From the NCBI RefSeq assembly GCF_000349945.1, contig NC_020516.1, positions 4,216,001 through 4,280,000 on the forward strand: a DNA stretch of 64,000 bases, read 5' to 3'. Every line of letters starts with the position of its first letter. Within the stretch, counting starts at the first letter, position 1. This document shows, piece after piece, positions 1 to 8,220 of this stretch. The notes beneath the pieces were generated by a model. The model made no database searches, was not told the origin of the DNA, and saw only the letters and a list, made by a program, of their open reading frames with translations. Origin of the DNA: Azoarcus sp. KH32C (GTDB lineage Bacteria; Pseudomonadota; Gammaproteobacteria; Burkholderiales; Rhodocyclaceae). The translations under genes and the position numbers were made by a program.

Positions 1-266
1 AGCGCGCCGCCGCCGGGCAACAGCACAAGCTGGATGCTCCACGAGGTGACGACCGCAGCGAGCCAGTCGCCTTGAAGGCGCTCGCAACCGGCGACACACA
101 CCTCCACGTTCGGATTCAGAAACGGCAGCCCTGCCATGCGCGTTTCGCTGACGTGCCGGAAGTGGCGCAGCAGCGCACCAGACGGGTCGTCGTGCCAAGG
201 CGCGGCGACCTTCGCCTCAGCCGGCCGCAGCGCCGGCACGCGCACGACGGACAGGAGCTCGCTCAT
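1..266 (-). CDS. hybE: [NiFe]-hydrogenase assembly chaperone HybE/HupJ (partial, 3' end outside window)
   Basis: The first 88 codons of a gene that leaves the window on the left. The visible protein contains RMAGLPFLNP followed by a stretch ending QLVLLPGG, which is characteristic of the HybE/HupJ family (PF11939). Members assist large-subunit maturation or Tat-linked proofreading of membrane-bound [NiFe] hydrogenases. The ATG overlaps the hypC stop by four bases (ATGA), so the two are translationally coupled. It is the last visible gene of the hyb operon. The family call is from recognised motifs; the C-terminus cannot be assessed. Confidence 0.82.
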   Translation of the reverse strand, partial: MSELLSVVRVPALRPAEAKVAAPWHDDPSGALLRHFRHVSETRMAGLPFLNPNVEVCVAGCERLQGDWLAAVVTSWSIQLVLLPGGGA

Positions 267-544
267 TGCGCCGTCCGCGGGGCGAGATCGCGGAACCACG
301 CGTCGGGGTCGTAGTCGCCGTCCAGCGTCGCCGCGAGCGCCGCCAGCGCCTCCTCAGTCAGCGCGAGGCTTTCGGCGTCGAGCACTTCCTTCGCGAAGCC
401 GAGCGCAACGAGCACCCAAGTGCCGACCGGCTGCGGGCCGACGAGCAGCATGTTGGCCTGCTCGCGGCGCTCACCGCGCACGAGCCACGCGATCTCGCCG
501 TCACCGACCCACGACTCGACCTGCATCGGCACCGATAGGCACAT
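263..544 (-). CDS. hybG: Hydrogenase maturation chaperone HypC/HybG
   Basis: 93 residues starting MCLSVPMQV. The family signature is an N-terminal Met-Cys, where Cys2 binds the Fe(CN)2CO precursor delivered by HypD and passes it to the hydrogenase large subunit. I start at this Met because the longer open frame upstream is arginine-rich shadow sequence and Cys2 must be near the terminus. It begins one base after the hybD stop and overlaps hybE by ATGA. Inside a Hyb-type operon the dedicated paralogue is usually called HybG; hypC is the generic name. The acidic C-terminal tail (DGDYDPDAW) is somewhat longer than in minimal HypC proteins. Confidence 0.9.
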   Translation of the reverse strand: MCLSVPMQVESWVGDGEIAWLVRGERREQANMLLVGPQPVGTWVLVALGFAKEVLDAESLALTEEALAALAATLDGDYDPDAWFRDLAPRTAQ

Positions 545-545
545 G

Positions 546-1064
546 CTAGGCAGCCTCTGCCAGCGCCTTCGCCGGCGTCTGCAACCCGTACTCCGCCAGC
601 GCATCACGGATCGCCTGCAGCGCGACCGGCATCGCCGCACGGACCGGCGCGGTCTGCTCCATCGAGGTCGAGATGTCGACCGGCTGCACGCCAACGACCA
701 CGACGTGGCGCGGCGCGCGCTCGGTGATCTCGAGCGTCGCCAGCACGTCCGACAGGCCGACCTGATGCGGCGAGATGCGCGCGCGGAAGAAGGCCGGCAC
801 CTCGTCGTCCTTCAGCACGACCACGCTCGCCGGCGGTTGGCCGACGCGCACGCAATCGGCGATCACCAGCAGATCGAGGTTCTCGAGGTCCTCGAGGAGC
901 TCCATCGCGGCGGTGCCTCCATCGATGACCTCCAGCACCTCGGGGATCTCGTAGCCCGCCTGCAGCTCTTCGACGAGCCGCACCCCGACGCCCTCGTCGG
1001 TGAGCAGGATGTTGCCGACGCCCAGCAGCACGGCACGGCGGATCGGGGTGTCGATTTGGCTCAT
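546..1064 (-). CDS. hybD: Hydrogenase maturation endopeptidase HybD/HupD
   Basis: 172-residue protease that removes the C-terminal peptide of the large subunit after nickel insertion. The three nickel-sensing ligands of the family are visible: Glu24 in LLTDEGVGV, Asp70 in LVIADCV and His100 in ISPHQVGLSD. The start at MSQIDTP overlaps the large-subunit stop (ATGA); upstream in-frame codons belong to another frame. Its position directly after hybC, the gene for its substrate, matches the standard operon order. Length is typical of the family. Confidence 0.95.
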   Translation of the reverse strand: MSQIDTPIRRAVLLGVGNILLTDEGVGVRLVEELQAGYEIPEVLEVIDGGTAAMELLEDLENLDLLVIADCVRVGQPPASVVVLKDDEVPAFFRARISPHQVGLSDVLATLEITERAPRHVVVVGVQPVDISTSMEQTAPVRAAMPVALQAIRDALAEYGLQTPAKALAEAA

Positions 1065-2776
1065 CAGGATGCCTTCACGCGCACGACTTCGGTGTTCTCG
1101 GTGTCGAGGATATGCACCGCGCACGCGAGGCAGGGGTCGAAGGAATGGACCGTGCGCAGCACTTCGAGCGGCTTCTCGGCGTCGACCACCGGGTTGCCGA
1201 TCAGGCAGGCCTCGTAGGGCGCCATCTCACCCTTCTCGTTCTTCGGCGCGGCGTTCCACGTCGAAGGCACGACGCACTGGTAGTTCTTGATCTTCTGGTT
1301 CTCGATCACGACCCAGTGCGACAGGATGCCGCGCGGCGCCTCATGGAAGCCGACGCCGTGGATCTCGCCCTTCGGGAAGACCGGCGCGTTGAAGGTGTCG
1401 AGGTCGCCCTTCGCCATGTTGTCGACGAGCAGTTGCCACTGTCCCTTCAACGTGTCGAGCTCGACGCCACACATGATCGCGCGCGATGCGTGGCGGCCGA
1501 TCGTCGAATGCATGGCGTCGAGTCCGACCTTGGTCTTCGCGAGCGAGGACACGGTGTCGAGCATCCCGGTGGCGTACTTGGTGATGCCGTCGTGCTTGGC
1601 CGCGAGGCCGCACAGCACGCGCGCGAGCGGGCCGACCTGCGCCGGCTTGCCGAGGAAGGTCGGCGACTTCAGCCACGAATACTTGCCGTCGTCCTGGAAG
1701 TCCGTGTAATGCGGCTTCGTCTCGCCCTGGTAGGGGTGCAGCGACTTGCCGTCGCCCGCGCCGTACTCGTACCACGAGTGCTTGATCGCTTCCGACACGC
1801 CGTCCTCGAAGAATTTGTCGCCGAAGGCGGTGATCGGCTTGAACTGCGACAGGTCGCCGTTCGGGATGTAGCCGCCGGGGATCGCGAACTTCGTGCCCGC
1901 GGAGTCGAGCGGGACGTCCGGCGCCGCGAGGTAATTGACGACGCCACGGCCGACTTGGGTCCATTCGGGGTAGAAGGCGCCGATTGCGGCGACATCGACC
2001 ATGTAGACGTTCTTCACGAAGTCGTCGAGCTTGTTCATCCACTCCTGGATCGCCATCAGGCGCTCGATCGTCAGCACGGACTGGGAGTCGGTCGACAGCG
2101 GGTTCGCGACGCCGCCGACGGCGACGTTCTGGATGTGCGGCGTCTTCGAGCCGAGGATGGACACGATCTTGTTCGCGTAGCGCTGAATTTCCAGCGCCTG
2201 CAGGTAGTGCGCGACCGCCAGCAGGTTCACCTCCGGGGACAGCTTCATCGCCGGGTGGCCCCAGTAGCCGTTCGTGAAGATGCCGAGCTGGCCGCTCGCG
2301 ACGTAACTCGCGAGCTTCTCCTTCACCTTGCGCATCTCGTGCTTGCTGTTGCCCGACCACGTGGAGAGGCTCTCGCCGAGCGCGGCGGCCTTGTCCGGAT
2401 CGGCCTTCAGCGCCGAGACGACGTCCACCCAGTCGAGCGCCGACAGGTGGTAGAAATGCACGATCTGGTCATGCACCGCGTGCGCCAGCATGATCATGTT
2501 GCGGATCAGCTGGGCGTTCACCGGGATGTCCAGCTTCAGCGCGTTCTCGACCGCGCGCACCGAGCAGATCGCGTGCACGGTCGTGCACACGCCGCAGATG
2601 CGCTGCGTGATCGCCCACGCGTCGCGCGGGTCGCGGCCGATCAGGATGTTCTCGACGCCGCGCCACATGGTGCCCGAGGACCAGGCCTTGGTGACCTTGC
2701 CGCCGTCGACCTCGACGTCGATCCGGAGGTGGCCTTCAATCCGGGTGACCGGGTCGATGGTGATGCGTTGGCTCAT
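1064..2776 (-). CDS. hybC: [NiFe] hydrogenase large (catalytic) subunit, HybC type
   Basis: 570 residues. It carries the Ni-Fe active site that splits H2. The N-terminal ligand motif RICGVC gives Cys61 and Cys64, and the C-terminal motif DPCLACAVH gives Cys549 and Cys552. Processing by HybD is expected after His555, releasing 15 residues. The start MSQRITIDPVTRIEGH is preceded by a clear GAGGAG ribosome binding site; longer in-frame extensions have no such site. The subunit has no signal peptide and is exported with the Tat-tagged small subunit HybO. Group 1 (probably 1c) membrane-bound uptake type, judged from the flanking hybA and hybB. Confidence 0.96.
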   Translation of the reverse strand: MSQRITIDPVTRIEGHLRIDVEVDGGKVTKAWSSGTMWRGVENILIGRDPRDAWAITQRICGVCTTVHAICSVRAVENALKLDIPVNAQLIRNMIMLAHAVHDQIVHFYHLSALDWVDVVSALKADPDKAAALGESLSTWSGNSKHEMRKVKEKLASYVASGQLGIFTNGYWGHPAMKLSPEVNLLAVAHYLQALEIQRYANKIVSILGSKTPHIQNVAVGGVANPLSTDSQSVLTIERLMAIQEWMNKLDDFVKNVYMVDVAAIGAFYPEWTQVGRGVVNYLAAPDVPLDSAGTKFAIPGGYIPNGDLSQFKPITAFGDKFFEDGVSEAIKHSWYEYGAGDGKSLHPYQGETKPHYTDFQDDGKYSWLKSPTFLGKPAQVGPLARVLCGLAAKHDGITKYATGMLDTVSSLAKTKVGLDAMHSTIGRHASRAIMCGVELDTLKGQWQLLVDNMAKGDLDTFNAPVFPKGEIHGVGFHEAPRGILSHWVVIENQKIKNYQCVVPSTWNAAPKNEKGEMAPYEACLIGNPVVDAEKPLEVLRTVHSFDPCLACAVHILDTENTEVVRVKAS

Positions 2777-2801
2777 GGGAAAAGTCTCCTCGGAACTGGA
2801 T

Positions 2802-3971
2802 TCAGGCGACGCTCGCGGCGGCGGCGTGATCCTCACGCGGCAGCACCGGGAAGCGGCGGGTAATGACGATGTAGCCGAGCACCTCGATGGCAAACATGCC
2901 GAAGGTGACCAGCATTTCGGGGACGGACGGGAAGTAGGACCAGCCGTCGCCGGTCTGGTAGCCGACCAGATAGGAATTCACGCGCAGCAGGATGCCGGCG
3001 AGCATCAGCACCGCGCCGCCGACGAAGAGGTTCGCCGGGTTCGCGCGCTTGGCCGGGCTGCCGAGCAGCCAGAACGGCAACGCGAAGGCGATCGTCTCCA
3101 GCCAGAACATGAAGGCCTGGATCGTCGCTCCGAAGGCCGAGCCGAGCGCGCCGCGCAGGATCAGGTCGCCGAAACGCAGCGCCAGATACAGGCCCAGCAT
3201 GCCCAGCATCACCCGCGCGAGCGGCGTCAGCAGATGCAGCTCGATCTCGCGGCGGTAGGCGGCGGAGGCGAGGCAGGATTCGAATAGCACCACCGCGTAG
3301 CCGATCGTGATCGCCGAGATCAGGTAGATCGCCGGCAACGCCATCGACTGCCACAGCGGATGCAGCTGCGTGCCGAACACGATCAGCATCGAGCCGAGCG
3401 AGCTCTGGTGCATCATCGGCAGCACGGTGCCGAGGCCGACGAGGAAGAACATCGCGCGACCGACCTTGCGCTGGGCGTTGGTCCAGCCGAACTTCTCGAA
3501 GAAGGTCGGCGAGAACTCGAGCCACATCACGAGGATGTACAGCGAGATGCACGCCGCGACCTCGAACATCACCGAGTTGGGCGACGCATAGCCCGGCCAC
3601 AGGATGTGCCAGAAGTTCCAGTAGCGCCCGAGGTCGAAGATCACGCCCGCACCGGCCAGCGTATAGCCGAAGAGGCTCGCGAGCAGCGCCGGGCGCACCA
3701 TCGGGTGGTACTCGCCGCGGTTGAAGATATAGACCAGCATCGCGACCGAGAAGCCGCCGCAGGCGAAGGCCGAACCGATCACCACGTCGGCGACGACCCA
3801 GATGCCCCAGGGATAGCCGTCATTGAGGTTCGTGACCGCCCCCAGACCGCCCCAGAAGCGCAGCGCGAGCACGGCGAACGCGGTCAGGATCAAGACGCCG
3901 CACGCGAAGGTCGCGGGATTCAGCAGACGGCCGCCGACGGGTGCCGGCGCGGCGTGAACATGGGAACTCAT
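2802..3971 (-). CDS. hybB: Hydrogenase integral membrane subunit HybB (NrfD/PsrC family)
   Basis: 389 residues with about ten hydrophobic helices and no haem-ligand pattern like that of HupC-type cytochrome b. It belongs to the NrfD/PsrC quinone-interacting family and is expected to pass electrons from the HybA iron-sulfur protein to the quinone pool in the inner membrane. The start overlaps the hybA stop by ATGA. The presence of HybA plus HybB instead of a cytochrome b (HyaC/HupC) marks this as a Hyd-2-like enzyme rather than a Hyd-1 or MBH type. Confidence 0.93.
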   Translation of the reverse strand: MSSHVHAAPAPVGGRLLNPATFACGVLILTAFAVLALRFWGGLGAVTNLNDGYPWGIWVVADVVIGSAFACGGFSVAMLVYIFNRGEYHPMVRPALLASLFGYTLAGAGVIFDLGRYWNFWHILWPGYASPNSVMFEVAACISLYILVMWLEFSPTFFEKFGWTNAQRKVGRAMFFLVGLGTVLPMMHQSSLGSMLIVFGTQLHPLWQSMALPAIYLISAITIGYAVVLFESCLASAAYRREIELHLLTPLARVMLGMLGLYLALRFGDLILRGALGSAFGATIQAFMFWLETIAFALPFWLLGSPAKRANPANLFVGGAVLMLAGILLRVNSYLVGYQTGDGWSYFPSVPEMLVTFGMFAIEVLGYIVITRRFPVLPREDHAAAASVA

Positions 3972-4990
3972 TTGCCGCCCTCCTGTTTGCCGTCATCGTG
4001 CGTTTGCTCGTGACCGGCCTCGCCGTCCTTCGGCATGTTGCGTTTGGCGAAGAAGGTCATCGCCCCCAGCGCCGCGATCGGCAGCGCGAACCCGCCGTAG
4101 AGCGTGTGTTGCAGCGTCTCGGACTTCGATGCGAAGGAGCGGTCCGGCAGCGGCTTGTGGCCGACCTTGTCGAAGGGCACCGCCGAGAGCTTCATCATCT
4201 GCGTGCCGCCGAGTTCCTTCTCGCCGAAGAGATGCGGCACATACTTCGCCGCCGCGCCTTCCCACGCGGGCTGGTCGCCGGTCGACAAGTTGCCGCGCGG
4301 AAATTGCGTCATCTCGCCGGGTTGCAGCGCGAGCCGGCGCTTCGCCTCGTCTTTCAGGTCAGAGACCTTGCCGAACAGCGTCGCCCCGGTCGGACACACT
4401 TCGGCACAGGCCGCATAGTGGCCGTCCTTCATGCGATGGCGGCACAGCTGGCACTTGCCGATCGCGCCGGTCGCCGACTGGTAGTCGAACTTCGGGATGC
4501 CGAAGGGGCAGGCCGCGACGCAGTAGCGGCAGCCGATGCAGGCATCCTTGTCGTAGCTCACGATGCCGGTCACCGGGTCCTTCGTCATCGCGGACACCGG
4601 ACAGGCCGACACGCAGCTCGGATCGACGCAGTGCAGGCACGACGTCTTCATGAACGAATAGCCGTCCTGCTCGGCGTCCTTGATCGTCGCCGTACCGTTC
4701 TTGTAGACCTTGATGACGTTGTAGGTGCGCGCCGTCGTGTCGAGCGGCATGTCCCACACCGCGTCGGCGCTGGTGTTGTAGTCGATCGGCAGGTTGTTGG
4801 CCGTTTTGCACGCCGTGACGCAGGCCTTGCAGCCGATGCACAGCGTCGCGTCGTACAACAGGCCGACCGCGTCGGGCGAGATCTGCGCGTTGTCGCGCGC
4901 CTGCGCGCACGGGCTCGCGGCTGCACCGGCCGCTACCGCCCCACCCGCGAGCGCGCGCTTCAGAAAGTCGCGTCGGGTGCTCATGCTCAT
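3968..4990 (-). CDS. hybA: Hydrogenase iron-sulfur subunit HybA, Tat-exported
   Basis: 340 residues with four ferredoxin-like Cys clusters, for example CIGCKACVTAC, CLHCVDPSCVSAC, CIGCRYCVAAC and CQLCRHRM. A twin-arginine signal (STRRDFLKRA) is at the N-terminus, and a single C-terminal membrane helix (GGFALPIAALGAM) precedes a charged, His-rich tail. It relays electrons from HybO to HybB on the periplasmic face. Two start codons are possible, 4990 and 4984; the first overlaps the hybO stop by ATGA and is preferred. Order hybO-hybA-hybB-hybC matches the E. coli hyb operon. Confidence 0.94.
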   Translation of the reverse strand: MSMSTRRDFLKRALAGGAVAAGAAASPCAQARDNAQISPDAVGLLYDATLCIGCKACVTACKTANNLPIDYNTSADAVWDMPLDTTARTYNVIKVYKNGTATIKDAEQDGYSFMKTSCLHCVDPSCVSACPVSAMTKDPVTGIVSYDKDACIGCRYCVAACPFGIPKFDYQSATGAIGKCQLCRHRMKDGHYAACAEVCPTGATLFGKVSDLKDEAKRRLALQPGEMTQFPRGNLSTGDQPAWEGAAAKYVPHLFGEKELGGTQMMKLSAVPFDKVGHKPLPDRSFASKSETLQHTLYGGFALPIAALGAMTFFAKRNMPKDGEAGHEQTHDDGKQEGGK

Positions 4991-6165
4991 TCCCGCCCGG
5001 ACTTCTGATCGTCGGCCTTGGCCTTGCCGGCCTCCTGCTGCTCTGCCGCGTGCGATTTGCCGAGATTCTGCGCGAGCTTCGCGCCGGCGCCGGCCGCAGC
5101 CCCTGCGACCGCCGCGAGCACTGCCGCGGAGCCCAGCGACATGCCCTGGCCCTGCGGCTCGGCGATCGACGGATAGGATGCCGGCGGCTCGACGTTCTTG
5201 ACCTTCGCGAGCATATGGATCGGCTTCTGGAAGCCGACGCCCTTCTCGGTACAGCCGATGCACGGATGGCCGCAGCCCACCGGCCAGGTGCCGGCGCCCG
5301 CGTCACCGTACAGCACGGTCGGACAGTTCGCGTAGGTTTCCGGCCCCTTGCAGCCGAGCTTGTACAGGCAGTAGCCCTTGCGATGGCCTTCGTCGCCGAA
5401 TTCCTGCGCGAAGCGACCGGCATCGAAGTGCGCGCGGCGCTCGCAGTTCTCATGCACGAGACGCGAGTAGGCGAACTTCGGACGGCCGAGTTGATCGACT
5501 TCCGGCAGCGAGCCGAAGGTCAGGAAATGCACGACCGTCGCGAGGAAGTTGTACGGATTGGGCGGACAGCCCGGGATCGTCACGACCGGCTTGCCGAGGA
5601 CGTCCGCGACACCCGACGCGCCGGTCGGATTCGGCCCGGTCGAAGGCATGCCGCCCCAGCTCGCACAGGAGCCGATCGCGATCACGGCAGCGGCGTCGGC
5701 CGCGCATTCCTTCGTCAGCTCGATCGCAGTCTGGCCGCCGACCTTGCAGTAGATGCCGTCTTCCTTGGTCGGGATCGCGCCCTCGATCACGAGCAGGTAC
5801 TTGCCCTTGTTGTCGGCCATCGCCTGCTTGCGCGCGGCTTCCACCTGGTGGCCGGCGGCGGCGAACAGCGTCTCATGGTAGTCGAGCGAGATGATGTCGA
5901 GGATCAGCTTCTCGATCGTCGGATGCTCCGCGCGGAGCATCGACTCCGTACAGCCCGTGCATTCCTGGAAGTGCAGCCAGATCACCGAGGGCCGGCGCTT
6001 CTGTTCCATCGCCTTCTGCACCGCGGCTTCGGCGCCGGTCGGCAGCCCCAAGGTCGCCGCGACCGTCGCGCAAAACTGCATGAATGCGCGCCGACTCATC
6101 CCCAGGCGCTCCTCGACCGGCCGCGCCTGCCAGGCTTCAGCCAGCTGTTTCAGTTCGTGGTGCAT
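4987..6165 (-). CDS. hybO: [NiFe] hydrogenase small subunit HybO with Tat signal and C-terminal anchor
   Basis: 392 residues. The Tat motif SRRAFM is at residues 24-29. The proximal cluster motif ECTGCTES (Cys69, Cys72) has Gly at the position where oxygen-tolerant enzymes carry an extra Cys, so the proximal cluster should be an ordinary [4Fe-4S]. Further ligands lie in the IGSCASWGG, GCPPNPYN and GHPCIGCTEKG regions. A hydrophobic Ala-rich C-terminal helix and charged tail anchor it. The start is supported by a strong purine-rich site (GGGGGAG) just upstream. It is the first gene of the operon and, with HybC, forms the exported heterodimer. Confidence 0.95.
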   Translation of the reverse strand: MHHELKQLAEAWQARPVEERLGMSRRAFMQFCATVAATLGLPTGAEAAVQKAMEQKRRPSVIWLHFQECTGCTESMLRAEHPTIEKLILDIISLDYHETLFAAAGHQVEAARKQAMADNKGKYLLVIEGAIPTKEDGIYCKVGGQTAIELTKECAADAAAVIAIGSCASWGGMPSTGPNPTGASGVADVLGKPVVTIPGCPPNPYNFLATVVHFLTFGSLPEVDQLGRPKFAYSRLVHENCERRAHFDAGRFAQEFGDEGHRKGYCLYKLGCKGPETYANCPTVLYGDAGAGTWPVGCGHPCIGCTEKGVGFQKPIHMLAKVKNVEPPASYPSIAEPQGQGMSLGSAAVLAAVAGAAAGAGAKLAQNLGKSHAAEQQEAGKAKADDQKSGRE

Positions 6166-6234
6166 GCACTCCCCCTTTTCGATTCCTCATAACCCGTCGT
6201 CGGCACCTGACAGTGCTCATTCACGAGACGGGAT

Positions 6235-6250
6235 TACAAGATCCGTGCCG
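6235..6250 (-). promoter_or_regulatory. Possible sigma-54 promoter for the hyb operon
   Basis: On the minus strand the sequence CGGCAC-N5-TTGTA resembles the -24/-12 consensus TGGCAC-N5-TTGCA with exact spacing. The mismatch in the -12 GC pair weakens the call. It would give a leader of roughly 60 bases before hybO. Many hydrogenase operons use sigma-54 with a HoxA/HupR activator, but no such activator gene is visible here. The rest of the 314-base gap shows nothing I can name. Confidence 0.3.
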
Positions 6251-6479
6251 GGTTCGAAAAGCGAGGCAGAACCTTTAATTTTCAGTTACTTATGGAAACA
6301 GACGAAGGCGCCGACGGCAAGCGCCGCGCCACGGGGGAACGCATAGCGGAAAGAAGCTTTCCACCTGCCGAATTGACCGAACGGGGAAAATCACCCAGAA
6401 AATCAGCCGTTTGCGATCGTCATGAAAGACGGGATCGCAAAACCGGCTCGATTAGCGGAAAGCCCGCGACCAGCGCCGC

Positions 6480-7934
6480 TCAACGCGATTCGAGCACCAG
6501 CCGCCCATTGGCGGGTTGGATGGGGCGGCCATTGCGCGGGTACAGGCGCATGAAGACCTGGAGCTGCTCGGCCGAAATGCGCTGCGGCTCCTTCATCACC
6601 GCCCACAGCACGCCTTCGGTGCAAGGCGGCGTCACGTCGGAGCCCATGAAGAGGTAATGCCCGCTGCTCGCCGGCAACAGACTTGCCACATCGATCGTTG
6701 CCCCCGGCGGCGCGTAGTCGCTGCGGCGTTCAAGCGGCATGTTGTTCCACAGCGTCTGGACCAGCGGATGCGCCGCGCCGCCCGCCTCCAGCAGCACGCC
6801 GACGATCGCCGTCTTGCCGTCGCTGGCGCGGTGATGCAGATGCACGACCATGTCGGAAGCCTGGCCGCCGACGCGCTCGGCCGACGGCCGGTAGAACTCG
6901 AAGAACTCCAGCTCGTAGCGTTCGCCACGCAGCTCGACGCTCATCCCCGGGCCGACATACACACGCAGCGTGCGGCCGGTGTCGGCGATGCGGAAACGCG
7001 TCTCGCGGTAGTCGAAGCGCGGCGGATCGAGATCGACCGCGACGCCGTTACGCAGGTCGATCGGCGACTGGCGCTTGCCTTCGGCGCACAACGCCCACTC
7101 CGGCCGCATGCGGCCCCAGCGGTCCGGGCCGGTTTCGCCTTCGTAACTCCAGTCCGGCCGCGAGAAATCCGCAAGGAGACGCGCCGCGAGCGCCGCGTCA
7201 TGGGCGGAGATCGGCGACGGACGCGACGCCGTCGCGGGTGCGGCGGGTTTCTCGTGCTCGACCGGCATCTTCTCGCGTTCCACCGGCGCCTTCGCAAGGA
7301 TCACAGGCTTTTCAACCGGTTTTTGCATGGGAGCCGGCGTCGCGACTGGAGCGGACGCCTTGCGCCCCTTGCCGTTCAGTTTGTGCGAGAGCCGGTCGCG
7401 CTCGCGATTGGGCGCATCGACCCCGGCCGCCGCCGAACGGGACAAGGGCACCATCGGAGTCGCCTTCGCATCCGCGTCCGCCGTCTTGGCGATCGCGGCG
7501 ACTTCGGCTGCGACCTTCTTCAGTTCGCCGACCGACGGCGGCTTGCAGACTTCCTGCCACATGCGCTCGTCGACGCTATTGCGCGCCGCCAGCATTGGGG
7601 TCTCGTCGCCCCGCCCATCCTCGCGGATCACGACGTTGCGCTCGTCCATATAGACGCGCTTCACGGTGTAGAAGCTGCGGTTGTAACAGTCGTAGCGATT
7701 GAGCGCCTTGACCCAGGCATAACCTTCGACCGCCGCGCGCTCGGGCGTCAGTACGATGCGGCCCCACGCGACCTTGGTGCCCCCTTCGGACTGGATCACG
7801 CTCGAGCGGTCGATCTCGACCAGACGCTCGCGGTCGCGCACGACGGTCTCCCACGGCTGCTCGGCCCATCCGGCGACGGGCATCAGCAGGGCCAGCAGGA
7901 GCGCGCACGGGCGCAGGGTGAAGGACAGTTTCAT
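6480..7934 (-). CDS. Exported carbonic-anhydrase-like protein with N-terminal adhesin-E-like domain, probably not catalytic
   Basis: 484 residues: signal peptide (1 to about 24, ending AGWA), an N-terminal domain of about 110 residues resembling surface-adhesin protein E, a charged Pro/Lys/Glu linker (about 150-245), then an alpha-carbonic-anhydrase fold (about 260-484). The fold is recognised by RQSPIDLRNG (288-297), TPPCTEGVLW (435-444) and PIQPANGR (471-478). Where active enzymes have the FHFH zinc pair this protein has FEFY (345-348), keeping only His365 of the three ligands, and the gatekeeper Thr is Val434. It therefore looks like a carbonic-anhydrase-related, non-catalytic protein. The start at 7934 is the Met that opens the signal peptide. 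Role unknown. Confidence 0.8.
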   Translation of the reverse strand: MKLSFTLRPCALLLALLMPVAGWAEQPWETVVRDRERLVEIDRSSVIQSEGGTKVAWGRIVLTPERAAVEGYAWVKALNRYDCYNRSFYTVKRVYMDERNVVIREDGRGDETPMLAARNSVDERMWQEVCKPPSVGELKKVAAEVAAIAKTADADAKATPMVPLSRSAAAGVDAPNRERDRLSHKLNGKGRKASAPVATPAPMQKPVEKPVILAKAPVEREKMPVEHEKPAAPATASRPSPISAHDAALAARLLADFSRPDWSYEGETGPDRWGRMRPEWALCAEGKRQSPIDLRNGVAVDLDPPRFDYRETRFRIADTGRTLRVYVGPGMSVELRGERYELEFFEFYRPSAERVGGQASDMVVHLHHRASDGKTAIVGVLLEAGGAAHPLVQTLWNNMPLERRSDYAPPGATIDVASLLPASSGHYLFMGSDVTPPCTEGVLWAVMKEPQRISAEQLQVFMRLYPRNGRPIQPANGRLVLESR

Positions 7935-8044
7935 GACGGGGAATCGGTCGGTTCGGGCGGAGCCCACAAGAGGGTCTTCGGCCGCGTTCGGCGAATCTTT
8001 AGGACTTTCCCGCAAGCATAGACAAACGGTACAATGCGCGCCGT

Positions 8045-8160
8045 CATCAGGGAGTAGCCGCCCCCGCGCAAGCCGGGGGGACCACGTCAACAGACTTGCC
8101 CGTCGCGGGCATGGCGTGTTCAGCCTTCGGGCCTGGCGAGACTTTTGGCTGCATGCCCTC
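8045..8160 (+). promoter_or_regulatory. yybP-ykoY family (Mn2+) riboswitch
   Basis: The leader contains the conserved blocks in order: AGGGAGTAGCCGCC, then ACGTCAACA, a variable hairpin, and GGCGAGACTTTTGGC. These are the hallmarks of the yybP-ykoY motif that senses Mn2+. A promoter-like TACAAT at 8030-8035 (weak -35) would start transcription at the riboswitch. A following inverted repeat (GCATGCCCTCC and GGAGGCGTGC) may belong to the expression platform. The gene downstream is a GDT1/MneA-type transporter, a typical target, which supports both calls. Boundaries are approximate. Confidence 0.85.
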
Positions 8161-8220
8161 CGATTGTTTCGGGCCGGGGAGGCGTGCGGTCATCTGTCGT
8201 CGACCGGCCCGGAGAACCCG

